A program made the translations under genes and the position numbers. A stretch of 64,000 nucleotides of DNA from an uncultured Lachnospiraceae bacterium. Lineage in GTDB: Bacteria > Bacillota > Clostridia > Lachnospirales > Lachnospiraceae. The notes under the pieces are model-generated. The model ran no database searches. It was not told the origin of the DNA and saw nothing but the letters and a program-made list of their open reading frames with translations. The DNA lies in assembly GCA_910588875.1 (NCBI GenBank), contig CAJURT010000015.1:11418-75417 (forward strand), given 5' to 3'. The number at the start of each line of letters is the position of its first letter. Position 1 is the first letter of the stretch. Below, one piece after another: positions 17,370 through 26,608 of this stretch.

Positions 17370-20300
17370 TTAGTCCTCTTCTTTATTCTTCTTTAGGCTT
17401 GCTGCCGAGAAGAACGCCCCGAGACCTGCGATCCCGAACAAGGCCAAAAGCAGTCCGGCATGGCGGCTATCTCCGGTCTTCGGCAATGCCACCAGCGGCA
17501 CTTCCATTTCTTCAATCAGTTCTGTTGTCGGTTCACCCGGGAAAGCTGCCAGCGGCACTTCCGGGATGTCGATCGTTGTCGTCGGACGGGGAGGTGTGCT
17601 GCCACCTCCGCCTCCGCCGCCACCTCCGCCTCCTGGCGGGTTGCTGGGAGTATTTGGTGTTTCGGGCGGGTTCTCTGGTGTATGTGTATTGGTTATAATA
17701 AACTTCGTACCAAGATCCTGCACGGTAGCCTCATACTTCTCGGGCACATTTATTTCTTTTACCGTATAGGTGATGGCTTTACCGTCTTCATTCACATACA
17801 AGTTCTCCCATGTATAAGACCATCCGCTTGCCTGGCTTAATGTCACTGCCTCGCCTACAGCCTCTTCCTTCCCGTCTACTGTCTTATACAGTTGGACTGT
17901 CACAGATTCGGGCCGGATATTGTCTTTATTTTCACTGTCTGCCCATACTTTCTCTACAGTCCTGCTGGTCAGGCCTGGTGTATGCACATTCTTAATGTCA
18001 AACTCGCCCAGGGCTGAATCATCTTTTGCATAAACCGCGCTATAGTCTTTTACTTCTTCCTCACTGATGGAATAAGTAAGTTCTTCCCCGTCTTTGCTCC
18101 ATTTCGGCAAACCAGTAAATTCCCAACTCCAGTTATTTGATTCATCTGGTTTTACCTCCTGGCTAAAGGTTAATCCATTGCTTGCAGTGAGGGTAACATG
18201 GATGCTTTCCGGACGGACTCCGTCGCGGTTATCATCATCATCCCATGTCTTAGAGCCATTGATATCAATCGTCTCGGTATTGACATACTCAAATGCTACC
18301 TTGGTACTCTCTTCTTCATCCGTACCGCTGTCTTCCTCTGTCTTTCCGATCACTCCCGTTGCCTTGCCGTCCTCTGTGAGCTCTCCGTTGATATAAACAG
18401 CATAATTCTCCCGGCTGTCCTCTGCCTCGGTTATTGTGTAGCCTGTTCCAAGAGGAAGCCCATCAACCATAAATTTCTCACCAGACTCTATGGTCACCTC
18501 AAAGTGCCCTGTATCCTCAATGAGTTGCAGGTCGCCCTTCTTTCCATCCGCATCTTCAATACGGTAAGTGAAAAGGCCATCGCCTGTATTGGTCAGTTCT
18601 ACAACAAATGTGAACTTATTGTTGTGGTCACTGTCTGCTGTTTCCCCATATGCCTTCTTGCTTACAGCCAGGCTTCCCGGATTAGCTTCCTCATCTTTGG
18701 TATTGGTAAGTGTAACCCTGTAGAGGCTGTGCATAAGAGAATTCGACACCTTCTCTGCTTCGGATACCTCCGGTTTAAAGCCACTGACATTGGCTTCCAC
18801 AACCGTCCACTCGGTATTCTCACCCAAATTCCCCCAGTAATAATGCCATCCGTTCTCCTCATTTAGGATCTGACGGGCATCTTTGCGGGTTTCTGTATCC
18901 ACTACTACAAGTTTTCCGTCTTCGCCCCAGTAAGCCAGGTTGACCAGTACCTGATCCGGATGTTCTTTCAATTCACTTCCATCCGTATCCTTCCATTCCT
19001 TCACAACCTCCAGGGACTTCGTTTCCGTACCAATAATCAAGGTACCATTATTTGCAATGGCAGACCCCGGCTGATGTGACCGGTTTTCTGTCAAAATAAC
19101 TGTTGCTTCACGTTCTGCCAGTTCAATCGTTTCCGCCGTCACGTTGCTGCTGATCGCAAAGGATTCCTTTGTGTTTTGGTAATAAGGCTTCGGCGCCGGA
19201 GTCGTGGAACTCGGTTTGCCTTTCAGCCAGTTATTCTCCCCGCCGCCTAAGGCGAATTCAGAGACATTGGCATATAACCCATGGCCGTTAAAGCTGATAT
19301 CCGGGAATTCCGTCCAGGCCACAGAACTCTTATTATTGGTAATTAATGCACCGTCCAGTTCAAAGATCGCCAGCTTTCCGGTTGGGCAGGAGTACAGCGC
19401 CGACTGGCCTGACACACTCGCCGTCCCATAATTGCTATGCATGTAAACATTTTTCATATTCAGGGAACTTCCGGCCCATATATGGATACCGCCGCCGCCT
19501 GCATAATTAGTTGCTGCCTGTACGCAATCGTTCCCTGTAATCGTGGCGCTGTAAATGTACCCCTCTGACGCATCATATCCGCCCCAGTCGCTTCCGATAC
19601 AGATACCGCCGCCCTGGAACCCGGCAATATTGTTTTCGATTAACGGGTTGCCTGACTCCATCCTTAATGTGCCGCTGTTTTTGACCAGGATACCGCCGCC
19701 ATTGCCGGTAGTCGCCACATTGCCGGAAATGGTTCCTCCGGTGATGACCGCCTTGGTTCCATGCTGCCATGCCATAGCGCTGCCGAATACATAGATACCG
19801 CCGCCTTCCTTTGCACGGTTGTTCCGGATAGTGCCACCTGTCATATAGAAGGTTGCATGATTGGAACCATTGTAGCTGTTTCCGTGGACGGCAACCGCAC
19901 CGCCGCTTTTATCTACATTATTGGCATTTTCTAAAATGGTTTCACCAGCAATGGTCAAGGTAGCGTTAAGGCCACATTCGACCATTGCACTGTCTGTCTC
20001 AATCCCACAGCCGTCAACATGCGCCCCGTTGAAAGTAACGCTTTCTCCGCCTTTGACAGAGAGCATATGTCCGCTCTGGAATGTCTTATAACGCATATAG
20101 GTTACATTTGTATCTGCCAGATACGGGTCATCTTCCTTGGTAAGGGTTACTGTGCTGCAGATATAGACCTTCCCGCTTGCCCCATCCTTCTTTGCGGCTT
20201 CATAGGCATCCTTTAAGGTGGTGCAAAGCCCATTGGCCTCTGTCAGCTTTTCCCCATGCCCGTTGCCGTTTTCGTCGGTGAGCCAGACGTATAACTCCGT

Positions 20301-23300
20301 TTTCTTTGCCGGATCCAGATAGACATCTTTACTGTCAACGCAATCTTCTTTCGTCAGCTTGGATTCTTGGTAATTGTAGTAGCCTCTGGAAGTATTCTTA
20401 GTCTCAACATTGGAGTCCCCGCCGTTTACCAGCGTATACTCATCCATGCCTACCATTATCACATGATTATCAAATCCGGTCTTTTTAATATTGCTGTCCA
20501 TGTTGAAGAACAAAAATTCATCTGATACATGGGCACTGGTACCAGCAACGGCATTGTCGTCCCTGGCAGTGTTTCCATAAACCTTCGTCCCATCCGTGAT
20601 CACGATGGATGGCTTATTCGCCGCGGTAAGTGTACTGGTTCCTGTGTCAATGGCAACGCCGCCGCCCTGTGATGCTTCATTATTGGCAATGATAACATCC
20701 CCAAAGCTTATGGTTTTGGCCTTTTTCTTAAGGGCATAGACACCACCGCCTTTTCCGCCGGCTATTGTATTATCTGTGATAACGGTGCCCCCGCCAATTT
20801 CCAGATCCTCCGGCGATTCGTCACAGATTCCGCCGCCTACGGTAGACGGTGCTTTTGTCAGGCTGTTGCCGGTAATCGTACATCCATTGATGGTAAGCTT
20901 TTTACCGGAAGTGCCATTATAGATAGCAGCCCCCCGGTTATATGCAGTGTTGTTTGTAAACATACTGTCATTGACCGTCATCTCTGAGTTGTTTGCAAAT
21001 ATAGCACCGCCATATCCTTTTGCGCTATTTTCTGAAAACGTGGTTTTGTCAATCGTCACGTTACTGTACGCGATATAAAGCCCTGCACCATGGGTCTCCG
21101 CTATGTTTTTGGAAATGGCGCCCCCGTTTATTTTTACATTGGCTTTTGCCGCAGCTGTTCCGCCCACATAGACACCGCCGCCGTAAGAACCAACGGTATT
21201 TCCGGTGATCTCGCCGCCATTCATGGTGAAATCCGTTTTTTCTACAGAAACGCCGCCGCCATACCGTGTGCCGCTCTTTTTATTGAGGTTCTGGGCAATG
21301 GTACCGCCGTTCATGACAAATCCTTCACCGCCGACAACGGCGATTCCTCCGCCATATGCAGCAGAACTTCCTCCGATATAGCCTTTCTGGACTGTTCCCG
21401 AATTCATCACCAGGCTGCCGTCCTGAACCAGGATAGCGCCGCCCCGGGTTTTATTGACTGTCTCATATAATGGATAGGATGTGTTTCCGTTCCCCTCGAT
21501 GGTGGGGCCTTCGGCACCCTCTTCACCAATAACCAGATGGCTGTTTGTCGCGGTAATGGTCCGGTATTTGTTATTGCCGTTCGTTACCCGTCCAAGCCCC
21601 AGCTTATCATACTCACTGCCGCTAATAGAAACGCCGCTGATTTTACCGTCCCCGACCAAAGCCAAAGTACTGTTGGAAACCGTAATGATAGAACCCACTC
21701 CGGTAGTTGAGTAGTTGTTCTTGCTTAGCCATGTCTGCCCGTTGGTATCAATAATAATAGTTTTATCGGTTATGGTTACGTTTTCTGCTATTGCTTTCTT
21801 TAATACAATAGTATCCCCATCCCCTGCAGCATCAATTGCCTCCTGCATGGTTGCAAACCCATTTTCCCCGTTGGTTGCCGCTGCCGCCACATCCGATGTG
21901 ACCACATACACGGAAAAGCTGTCTGCCTGGAATTCCATCTCTGTTTCTTTCCCGCTGTCAACCGATGTCATTACCCGGGCATCCTCATTTTCCGGCAAAT
22001 GCACTACAGAAAGCCCGGTTACCTCCTGGCTGGCCGCATCCTTTGCAACCGCAGACGATTTAAACCGTATATTGACGGAAACCGTCTCTGCCGGTTCAAC
22101 CTCTTCCCCGGATCCCTTAGAGACAAAGGAAATGTCGAAAGCCCGGATTCCTGCTACCACGCGGTCAGCAGTTAATGCTTCGTTCGCCTGGTCTGCATAT
22201 GCTTTTAATTCCGTTTCATTTTCAATCTCGGATACCTGCAGTTCCACTTCCTCAGCAAATGCCTTATCCGGCACATCTACCGTGAAGACTGCATCATCTG
22301 TCTCAGCTGTGTAGACAGCAGCCGGGATAATATCCTCCTCTTCTGCCATCTCAATCTCGATTGACAGGTCTTCTGCCACGCCTTCTGCTACATAAACATA
22401 AGCGTAGCCGCCCCAGTCCGAAGCGCTGGCCAGCCCGGATACCTCTGCCTGCTCCAGTTCCTCCCCGTTGGCATAGACCCCTAAAATCTCATAGCCCTCT
22501 TCCGGCTCCACGGCAAAGTACAGGTTCTCCCCGTCTGCCACGCTCTCGGCCCCCTTCACGGATGCTGCCTCAAACGGGTTGACAGTATAATCTACAAAGA
22601 AAGCATTTTCCTCGCCCTCTGCAATAATCCCTTCAATGTCCTCCCATGCCACTTTCACTGCCTTGGCATTGACATTGTCCAGGATCGTCACCGTGTCAAA
22701 AGCCTTCCCTTCCAGCGTGCCTAAGAACTCGATCTCGTCATCCTCCAGCATCTGGCCTTCCATCTCGATCCGGTCAGACCCATTGCCGCCGTCCGTGCTA
22801 TCGTCACCGGTCTCGGTCTCGTCGGCAATGCCCTCCTCCGGCTCGTCTGCCCCGCTGCTATCGCCCTGGCTTTCTGCCGGGGTCTCTTCTGCCGCGCTGC
22901 TTTCCTCCAAGCCGCTTCCGTCCTCAGATCCCTCGCTTCCCGGCTCCTCTTCTGATTCAGGCTCGGATTCGTCGGTTTCCTCATCCGCAGCCCCGTCCCC
23001 GTCTCCGGCCTCCGTGCTTTCTGTCTCTTCCTCCGGCTCGGCTTCCGTCTCCGACTCGGTTTCGGCCTCGGTTTCTTCTTCTGCCTCTGTCTCGGCTTCT
23101 GTCTCTGGTTCAGTCTCCGGCTCTGCTTCGGTTTCCGGTTCCACCTCAGCTTCGGTTTCTGGTTCTGCTTCCGGCTCTTCCTCAGCCAGGACGTTTCCGT
23201 CTTCCCCGCCCAAATCATCCAGGGAAACAGCCACGACAGCCGCCTCATGGCGTGACAGGCTCAGCAGTTCCCCGTCAGCGTCATCTGCTTCCTCAGCCTC

Positions 23301-24203
23301 GGCTTCTGTCTCTGGTTCAGTCTCCGGCTCTGCTTCAGTTTCGGTCTCAGCTTCAGTTTCAGCCTCGGTTTCCGGTTCTGCTTCTGTCTCAGCCTCTGTT
23401 TCTATCCCTGCTTCAGAGCCCTCCTCAGCTTCCGTGCTTCCCGGCTCCTCTGGGAGGGTAGCGTCGCCTTCTGCTTCCGGCTCCTGGGTCTCGGCCTCTG
23501 TCGCCTCTTCCCCGCTTCCGTCAGCAGCGCTGCTCTCCCCGGATTCGCCTGTTGCTTCCTCCGGCTCGCCGGCATCCTCTGTGCCTGCGGTATCTTCCTC
23601 GGCTTTTGTCCCTTCCTCAGCCCCGGCCGTCTCCTTGTCTCCCACGACCTCTGCCTTCGGCTGGTCTGCCACGTCATTAATCATATCCGACGCCTCATAG
23701 TTCTCCGCATATGCGGCGTCCTCGTCCTCTATGTTCTTCGTGTTCGGGTTCACCGTCACACCTTTGGTCTCATACCCGTCGATGTTCACACGGTAGTCCA
23801 CCACCATCTCGCTCTCGTTCTCAAACAGGAAGACCACGTCTTTCGTCCCTGCATTGTAGAATACCTGCACGGATGCCCCTTCCGGCGCATAGCTGGAATC
23901 GATGTCTAAGTCCAGTTCATAGACCTTGCCTTCCTTCGTCCCCAAAAGCTTCTCGTACTTGTTCTTGATGCTCTTCCTGGATGCTGCCAGCTGCAATGAG
24001 GAGAGTTTAAACACTTCCCCCTGCTCCTCTGCCTCCCGGATGGCCTTGCGGAGTTCTCCCCCATCCACCAGGAACAGGGCGTTCTCTGACTCCCCCGCCG
24101 CGAATACGGTGCCCAGGTTGCCGCCTACGTTCGTGGCCACCATCGCCAGCGTCAGCATAAAGGCTATCAAGCGTCGGTAGTTCCTGCGAATTTGATTCCA
24201 CAT
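17370..24203 (-). CDS. Giant LPXTG wall-anchored surface protein 3 (beta-helix, three Cna-B domains)
   Basis: 2277 residues, the largest paralogue. Its first 165 residues are almost identical to giant 2. The signal peptide is RRNYRRLIAFMLTLAMVATN. Glu/Thr/Ala-rich linkers span 171-495, with ETEAEPETE-type repeats. Conserved mid modules include LDNVNAKAVKVAWEDIEG and VYTAETDDAVFTVDVP. Residues 770-1730 are beta-helix with GGGI and GGGV turns. The stalk holds a Cna-B domain (LEVVKEWKDTDG), a DUF5979-like domain (LAVSKKAYGETADSDHNN) and two further Cna-B domains (SKTWDDDDNRDGVRP, VEKVWADSENKDNIRP). A Gly11 run, LPKTG at 2240, a hydrophobic helix and KKNKEED follow. The start and ribosome site are identical to giant 2. 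Cna-B domains often carry isopeptide bonds in extended stalks. No sortase gene is in the window. Confidence 0.92.
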   Translation of the reverse strand: MWNQIRRNYRRLIAFMLTLAMVATNVGGNLGTVFAAGESENALFLVDGGELRKAIREAEEQGEVFKLSSLQLAASRKSIKNKYEKLLGTKEGKVYELDLDIDSSYAPEGASVQVFYNAGTKDVVFLFENESEMVVDYRVNIDGYETKGVTVNPNTKNIEDEDAAYAENYEASDMINDVADQPKAEVVGDKETAGAEEGTKAEEDTAGTEDAGEPEEATGESGESSAADGSGEEATEAETQEPEAEGDATLPEEPGSTEAEEGSEAGIETEAETEAEPETEAETEAETETEAEPETEPETEAEAEEADDADGELLSLSRHEAAVVAVSLDDLGGEDGNVLAEEEPEAEPETEAEVEPETEAEPETEPETEAETEAEEETEAETESETEAEPEEETESTEAGDGDGAADEETDESEPESEEEPGSEGSEDGSGLEESSAAEETPAESQGDSSGADEPEEGIADETETGDDSTDGGNGSDRIEMEGQMLEDDEIEFLGTLEGKAFDTVTILDNVNAKAVKVAWEDIEGIIAEGEENAFFVDYTVNPFEAASVKGAESVADGENLYFAVEPEEGYEILGVYANGEELEQAEVSGLASASDWGGYAYVYVAEGVAEDLSIEIEMAEEEDIIPAAVYTAETDDAVFTVDVPDKAFAEEVELQVSEIENETELKAYADQANEALTADRVVAGIRAFDISFVSKGSGEEVEPAETVSVNIRFKSSAVAKDAASQEVTGLSVVHLPENEDARVMTSVDSGKETEMEFQADSFSVYVVTSDVAAAATNGENGFATMQEAIDAAGDGDTIVLKKAIAENVTITDKTIIIDTNGQTWLSKNNYSTTGVGSIITVSNSTLALVGDGKISGVSISGSEYDKLGLGRVTNGNNKYRTITATNSHLVIGEEGAEGPTIEGNGNTSYPLYETVNKTRGGAILVQDGSLVMNSGTVQKGYIGGSSAAYGGGIAVVGGEGFVMNGGTIAQNLNKKSGTRYGGGVSVEKTDFTMNGGEITGNTVGSYGGGVYVGGTAAAKANVKINGGAISKNIAETHGAGLYIAYSNVTIDKTTFSENSAKGYGGAIFANNSEMTVNDSMFTNNTAYNRGAAIYNGTSGKKLTINGCTITGNSLTKAPSTVGGGICDESPEDLEIGGGTVITDNTIAGGKGGGVYALKKKAKTISFGDVIIANNEASQGGGVAIDTGTSTLTAANKPSIVITDGTKVYGNTARDDNAVAGTSAHVSDEFLFFNMDSNIKKTGFDNHVIMVGMDEYTLVNGGDSNVETKNTSRGYYNYQESKLTKEDCVDSKDVYLDPAKKTELYVWLTDENGNGHGEKLTEANGLCTTLKDAYEAAKKDGASGKVYICSTVTLTKEDDPYLADTNVTYMRYKTFQSGHMLSVKGGESVTFNGAHVDGCGIETDSAMVECGLNATLTIAGETILENANNVDKSGGAVAVHGNSYNGSNHATFYMTGGTIRNNRAKEGGGIYVFGSAMAWQHGTKAVITGGTISGNVATTGNGGGILVKNSGTLRMESGNPLIENNIAGFQGGGICIGSDWGGYDASEGYIYSATITGNDCVQAATNYAGGGGIHIWAGSSLNMKNVYMHSNYGTASVSGQSALYSCPTGKLAIFELDGALITNNKSSVAWTEFPDISFNGHGLYANVSEFALGGGENNWLKGKPSSTTPAPKPYYQNTKESFAISSNVTAETIELAEREATVILTENRSHQPGSAIANNGTLIIGTETKSLEVVKEWKDTDGSELKEHPDQVLVNLAYWGEDGKLVVVDTETRKDARQILNEENGWHYYWGNLGENTEWTVVEANVSGFKPEVSEAEKVSNSLMHSLYRVTLTNTKDEEANPGSLAVSKKAYGETADSDHNNKFTFVVELTNTGDGLFTYRIEDADGKKGDLQLIEDTGHFEVTIESGEKFMVDGLPLGTGYTITEAEDSRENYAVYINGELTEDGKATGVIGKTEEDSGTDEEESTKVAFEYVNTETIDINGSKTWDDDDNRDGVRPESIHVTLTASNGLTFSQEVKPDESNNWSWEFTGLPKWSKDGEELTYSISEEEVKDYSAVYAKDDSALGEFDIKNVHTPGLTSRTVEKVWADSENKDNIRPESVTVQLYKTVDGKEEAVGEAVTLSQASGWSYTWENLYVNEDGKAITYTVKEINVPEKYEATVQDLGTKFIITNTHTPENPPETPNTPSNPPGGGGGGGGGGGSTPPRPTTTIDIPEVPLAAFPGEPTTELIEEMEVPLVALPKTGDSRHAGLLLALFGIAGLGAFFSAASLKKNKEED

Positions 24204-24293
24204 ACTCACTCTCTCCTTTTCTTTTATGATCTATCATGAACGCTTCTTTTGTGAAACGTAATTTCCATACACTCCCACTTTTCTTAAGTATAA

Positions 24294-24338
24294 AAAAATT
24301 GTAACACTTCATCCGTTACATGAAGCGTTACAATTTTT
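24294..24338 (-). terminator. Bidirectional-looking terminator after the BTAD regulator
   Basis: A 19-position stem with one A/C mismatch: AAAAATTGTAAC and CTTCAT arms pair with ATGAAG and GTTACAATTTTT around a 7-nt loop. On the minus strand a TTTTTTTATAC run follows. It separates the regulator operon from giant 3. The sequence between it and the giant 3 start (24204-24293) has no convincing promoter hexamers. Confidence 0.8.
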
Positions 24339-24371
24339 GGCGTTTTTATCAAAAAATAACTATGTATTATC

Positions 24372-25655
24372 TTATTCCGTTCTTCCTTGGCTCTCCTCCC
24401 CCGGAAGCACCGGGGAGTGGAAAAAATGCACCTGGTACCGTCTCATCCCCGGGCAGTTCCGGAACCGGCTCTCAATCCGGGAAAATATCCGGCCATAGTC
24501 CTCCTGCCTGGCTCCGGCCAAAAGAGCCAGGTACTGGTTCTTCTGATAGCGGGTGTAAATGTCCGTCCTCTGCAGGCATGACCCGACTGCCTCTCCCAGG
24601 CACGACATCACCTGCTCCAGGATCCCGTCTTCCTCCTCCGGTATGATTTGGCCCGATTTCTTTGTAACCGAACACAGCATCAGGCAATGCGGCTGATCCG
24701 TCCGGTTCAGCCTCCGCATCTCGTAGCGGTATATCCAGGCAAAGGCCAGGTAATCACAGCACAGCCCTCCGGCTATACCGCCGGGTTCCTTTAGTTCGTC
24801 ACGGATCTCCGCTAAGTCCCGGGAGGATCCCTTGATCTTGGCATTGATCTTGCGAACCCTTCCCATCAGTTCTTTAGAAGGGCGGATCCCCATCTCATCC
24901 GCCAGAAACCGCATGAACTGCTCCGCTACCTCATGGGCCTCCTTCCAGTGCCCCATCCCCATCAGGGCATCCAATTCCCCGATATACCATTCCTCATAAG
25001 GGTACAGGTGTGCCGCCTTGCGGACAACAGTGAGGACTTTATCGTATTGCCCTTCTTCCGAAAACACCTGCATGCTGGTGCGGACACACTGGAAATATAG
25101 TTCCTGGTAATAAATCTGGTTCTCCGCAGCCCAGAGTTCTGAGGTCAGATCCGTCAGCAGTTCTCCCTCATACAGGTGGCAGGCCTCCAAAAGCAGCTTT
25201 TTCTGCTCTTCGCTTACCGGACCCCTGCTGTTTCCGTGCCGTTCCTGCCTGTTCCCGGATCCCTGGGTTTTTAAGGCACGGACGGCGGCCAGTTCAAACA
25301 TCCTGGCATCTACCTGGATATCCATCCCTTCCGGCATCCACCGGAAAACCCCCTTATCATTCAACTGGTCGTCCTTCGTCATCAGCCCCGCGGCAATCAG
25401 CTGCCGCTTAAGCCGGAATGCCACCACCCTGAGCCGCCCGGAATCATTGTCTGCTTCCTCCCCGTACAGCAGTTCCAGCACCTTCCTCCTCGGGATCCCT
25501 TCCTCCCCGTACAACAGCATCAGGATGAAAAGGTTCATCGTCTTGCTGAACATACTGCCGGGAAGCTTCATCCGCTCCCCATTCAGGGCAATCCAGAAAT
25601 CACCCATCATATGCACGGACAGGACATTTTTCCCGCTGTTTTTTGTCCCTGCCAT
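24372..25655 (-). CDS. BTAD/SARP-type transcriptional regulator with degenerate cyclase-like C-terminus
   Basis: 427 residues. Residues 10-115 look like an OmpR/SARP winged helix (VHMMGDFWIALNGERMKLPG, then RLRVVAFRLKRQLIAAGL). Residues 115-285 form a TPR-rich bacterial transcriptional activation domain (ACHLYEGELLTDLTSELWAA, MRFLADEMGIRPSKELM). The last 130 residues end in YTRYQKNQYLALLAGARQED and RIFSRIESRFR, which recall a nucleotide-cyclase/GGDEF fold without its catalytic signature. GGAGG lies 10 nt before the ATG. It is last in a housekeeping run, 32 bp after metA, and is followed by a terminator and the giant-protein genes. A role in controlling those genes is inferred from position only. 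Confidence 0.75.
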   Translation of the reverse strand: MAGTKNSGKNVLSVHMMGDFWIALNGERMKLPGSMFSKTMNLFILMLLYGEEGIPRRKVLELLYGEEADNDSGRLRVVAFRLKRQLIAAGLMTKDDQLNDKGVFRWMPEGMDIQVDARMFELAAVRALKTQGSGNRQERHGNSRGPVSEEQKKLLLEACHLYEGELLTDLTSELWAAENQIYYQELYFQCVRTSMQVFSEEGQYDKVLTVVRKAAHLYPYEEWYIGELDALMGMGHWKEAHEVAEQFMRFLADEMGIRPSKELMGRVRKINAKIKGSSRDLAEIRDELKEPGGIAGGLCCDYLAFAWIYRYEMRRLNRTDQPHCLMLCSVTKKSGQIIPEEEDGILEQVMSCLGEAVGSCLQRTDIYTRYQKNQYLALLAGARQEDYGRIFSRIESRFRNCPGMRRYQVHFFHSPVLPGEESQGRTE

Positions 25656-25687
25656 ATGTCCGTCACCTCCCCATGCCGCCTTTTGCC

Positions 25688-26608
25688 CTACTCCTCATCC
25701 ACCTCCAAAATATAGTCCGTCGTCTGGTACACATAATAATTCAGCCAGTTCGCATAGAGGGTATTGCACACGTTGCGCCAGCTAAGCACCGGCCGGCCGA
25801 ACGGGTCATTATCTTCATAATAATTGCAAGGCACCTCCGGCGAAAGCCCCTTCTTAATATCCCGGTGGTATTCATTATTCAAAGTCATCCTGTCATATTC
25901 CGGATGGCCCTGCACAAAAATCTGGCTTCCATCCTCACGGATGGCCAGCAAAACCCCTGCCTCCCGCGACTCTGCCAGGATATTCAGTTCCGGGATCCGT
26001 TCCAAATCCCGGCGGCGCACCTCTGTATACCGGGAATGCGGCGCCATGATATAGTCGTCCATCCCCCGCACCAACGGCACCTTATGGTGCAGAACCTGAT
26101 GCTGGTAAATACCGGAAAGCTTCTTCTCCCTCTTGTACTTGGGGATCCCGTAATGGTAGTACAGCCCTGCCTGTGCCCCCCAGCAGATATGCAGCGTGGA
26201 ATGGACATGGGTCTTCGTCCATCCCATGATCCCCTTTAACTCCTCCCAGTAATTGACCTCCTCATATTCCAGGTTCTCCACCGGCGCGCCGGTGATAATC
26301 ATCCCGTCAAACTTGTTCCGGCGGATCTCTTCAAAGGACACATAGAACTTGTTTAGGTGGCTGGCTGAGGTGTTCTTTGACACATGGGTGGACAGCATCA
26401 AAAACGTGCAGTCCACCTGAAGCGGCGTGTTGGAAAGGGCACGCAGAAGCTGGGTCTCCGTCTCCTCCTTGACCGGCATCAGGTTAAGGATCAGGATCTG
26501 CAGCGGCCGGATATCCTGGCTCAGCGCCCGCTTCTCATCCATCACAAATATATTTTCCGACTCCAGGATCGCCCTGGCCGGCAGGTCATTTTGTACTTTA
26601 ATCGGCAT
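25688..26608 (-). CDS. metA: Homoserine O-acetyltransferase (MetA family)
   Basis: 306 residues, full length. It acylates L-homoserine in the first committed step of methionine synthesis. Cys142 (LHICWGAQAGLYYHYG) is the acyl-carrying nucleophile, and His235 and Glu237 (FVQGHPEYDR) complete the site. Residue 111 is Glu (GAPVENLEYEEV). In this family Glu at 111 marks acetyl-CoA users and Gly marks succinyl-CoA users, so the product is predicted to be O-acetylhomoserine despite the historical name. The ATG overlaps the last 11 nt of ligA, indicating cotranscription. No other methionine genes are nearby. Confidence 0.95.
   Translation of the reverse strand: MPIKVQNDLPARAILESENIFVMDEKRALSQDIRPLQILILNLMPVKEETETQLLRALSNTPLQVDCTFLMLSTHVSKNTSASHLNKFYVSFEEIRRNKFDGMIITGAPVENLEYEEVNYWEELKGIMGWTKTHVHSTLHICWGAQAGLYYHYGIPKYKREKKLSGIYQHQVLHHKVPLVRGMDDYIMAPHSRYTEVRRRDLERIPELNILAESREAGVLLAIREDGSQIFVQGHPEYDRMTLNNEYHRDIKKGLSPEVPCNYYEDNDPFGRPVLSWRNVCNTLYANWLNYYVYQTTDYILEVDEE

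Noticed and set aside
3992..24203. Pilus operon with its own sortase
   Set aside because: No sortase or pilin-sized gene was found anywhere in the window, and each giant appears to be a separate transcription unit.
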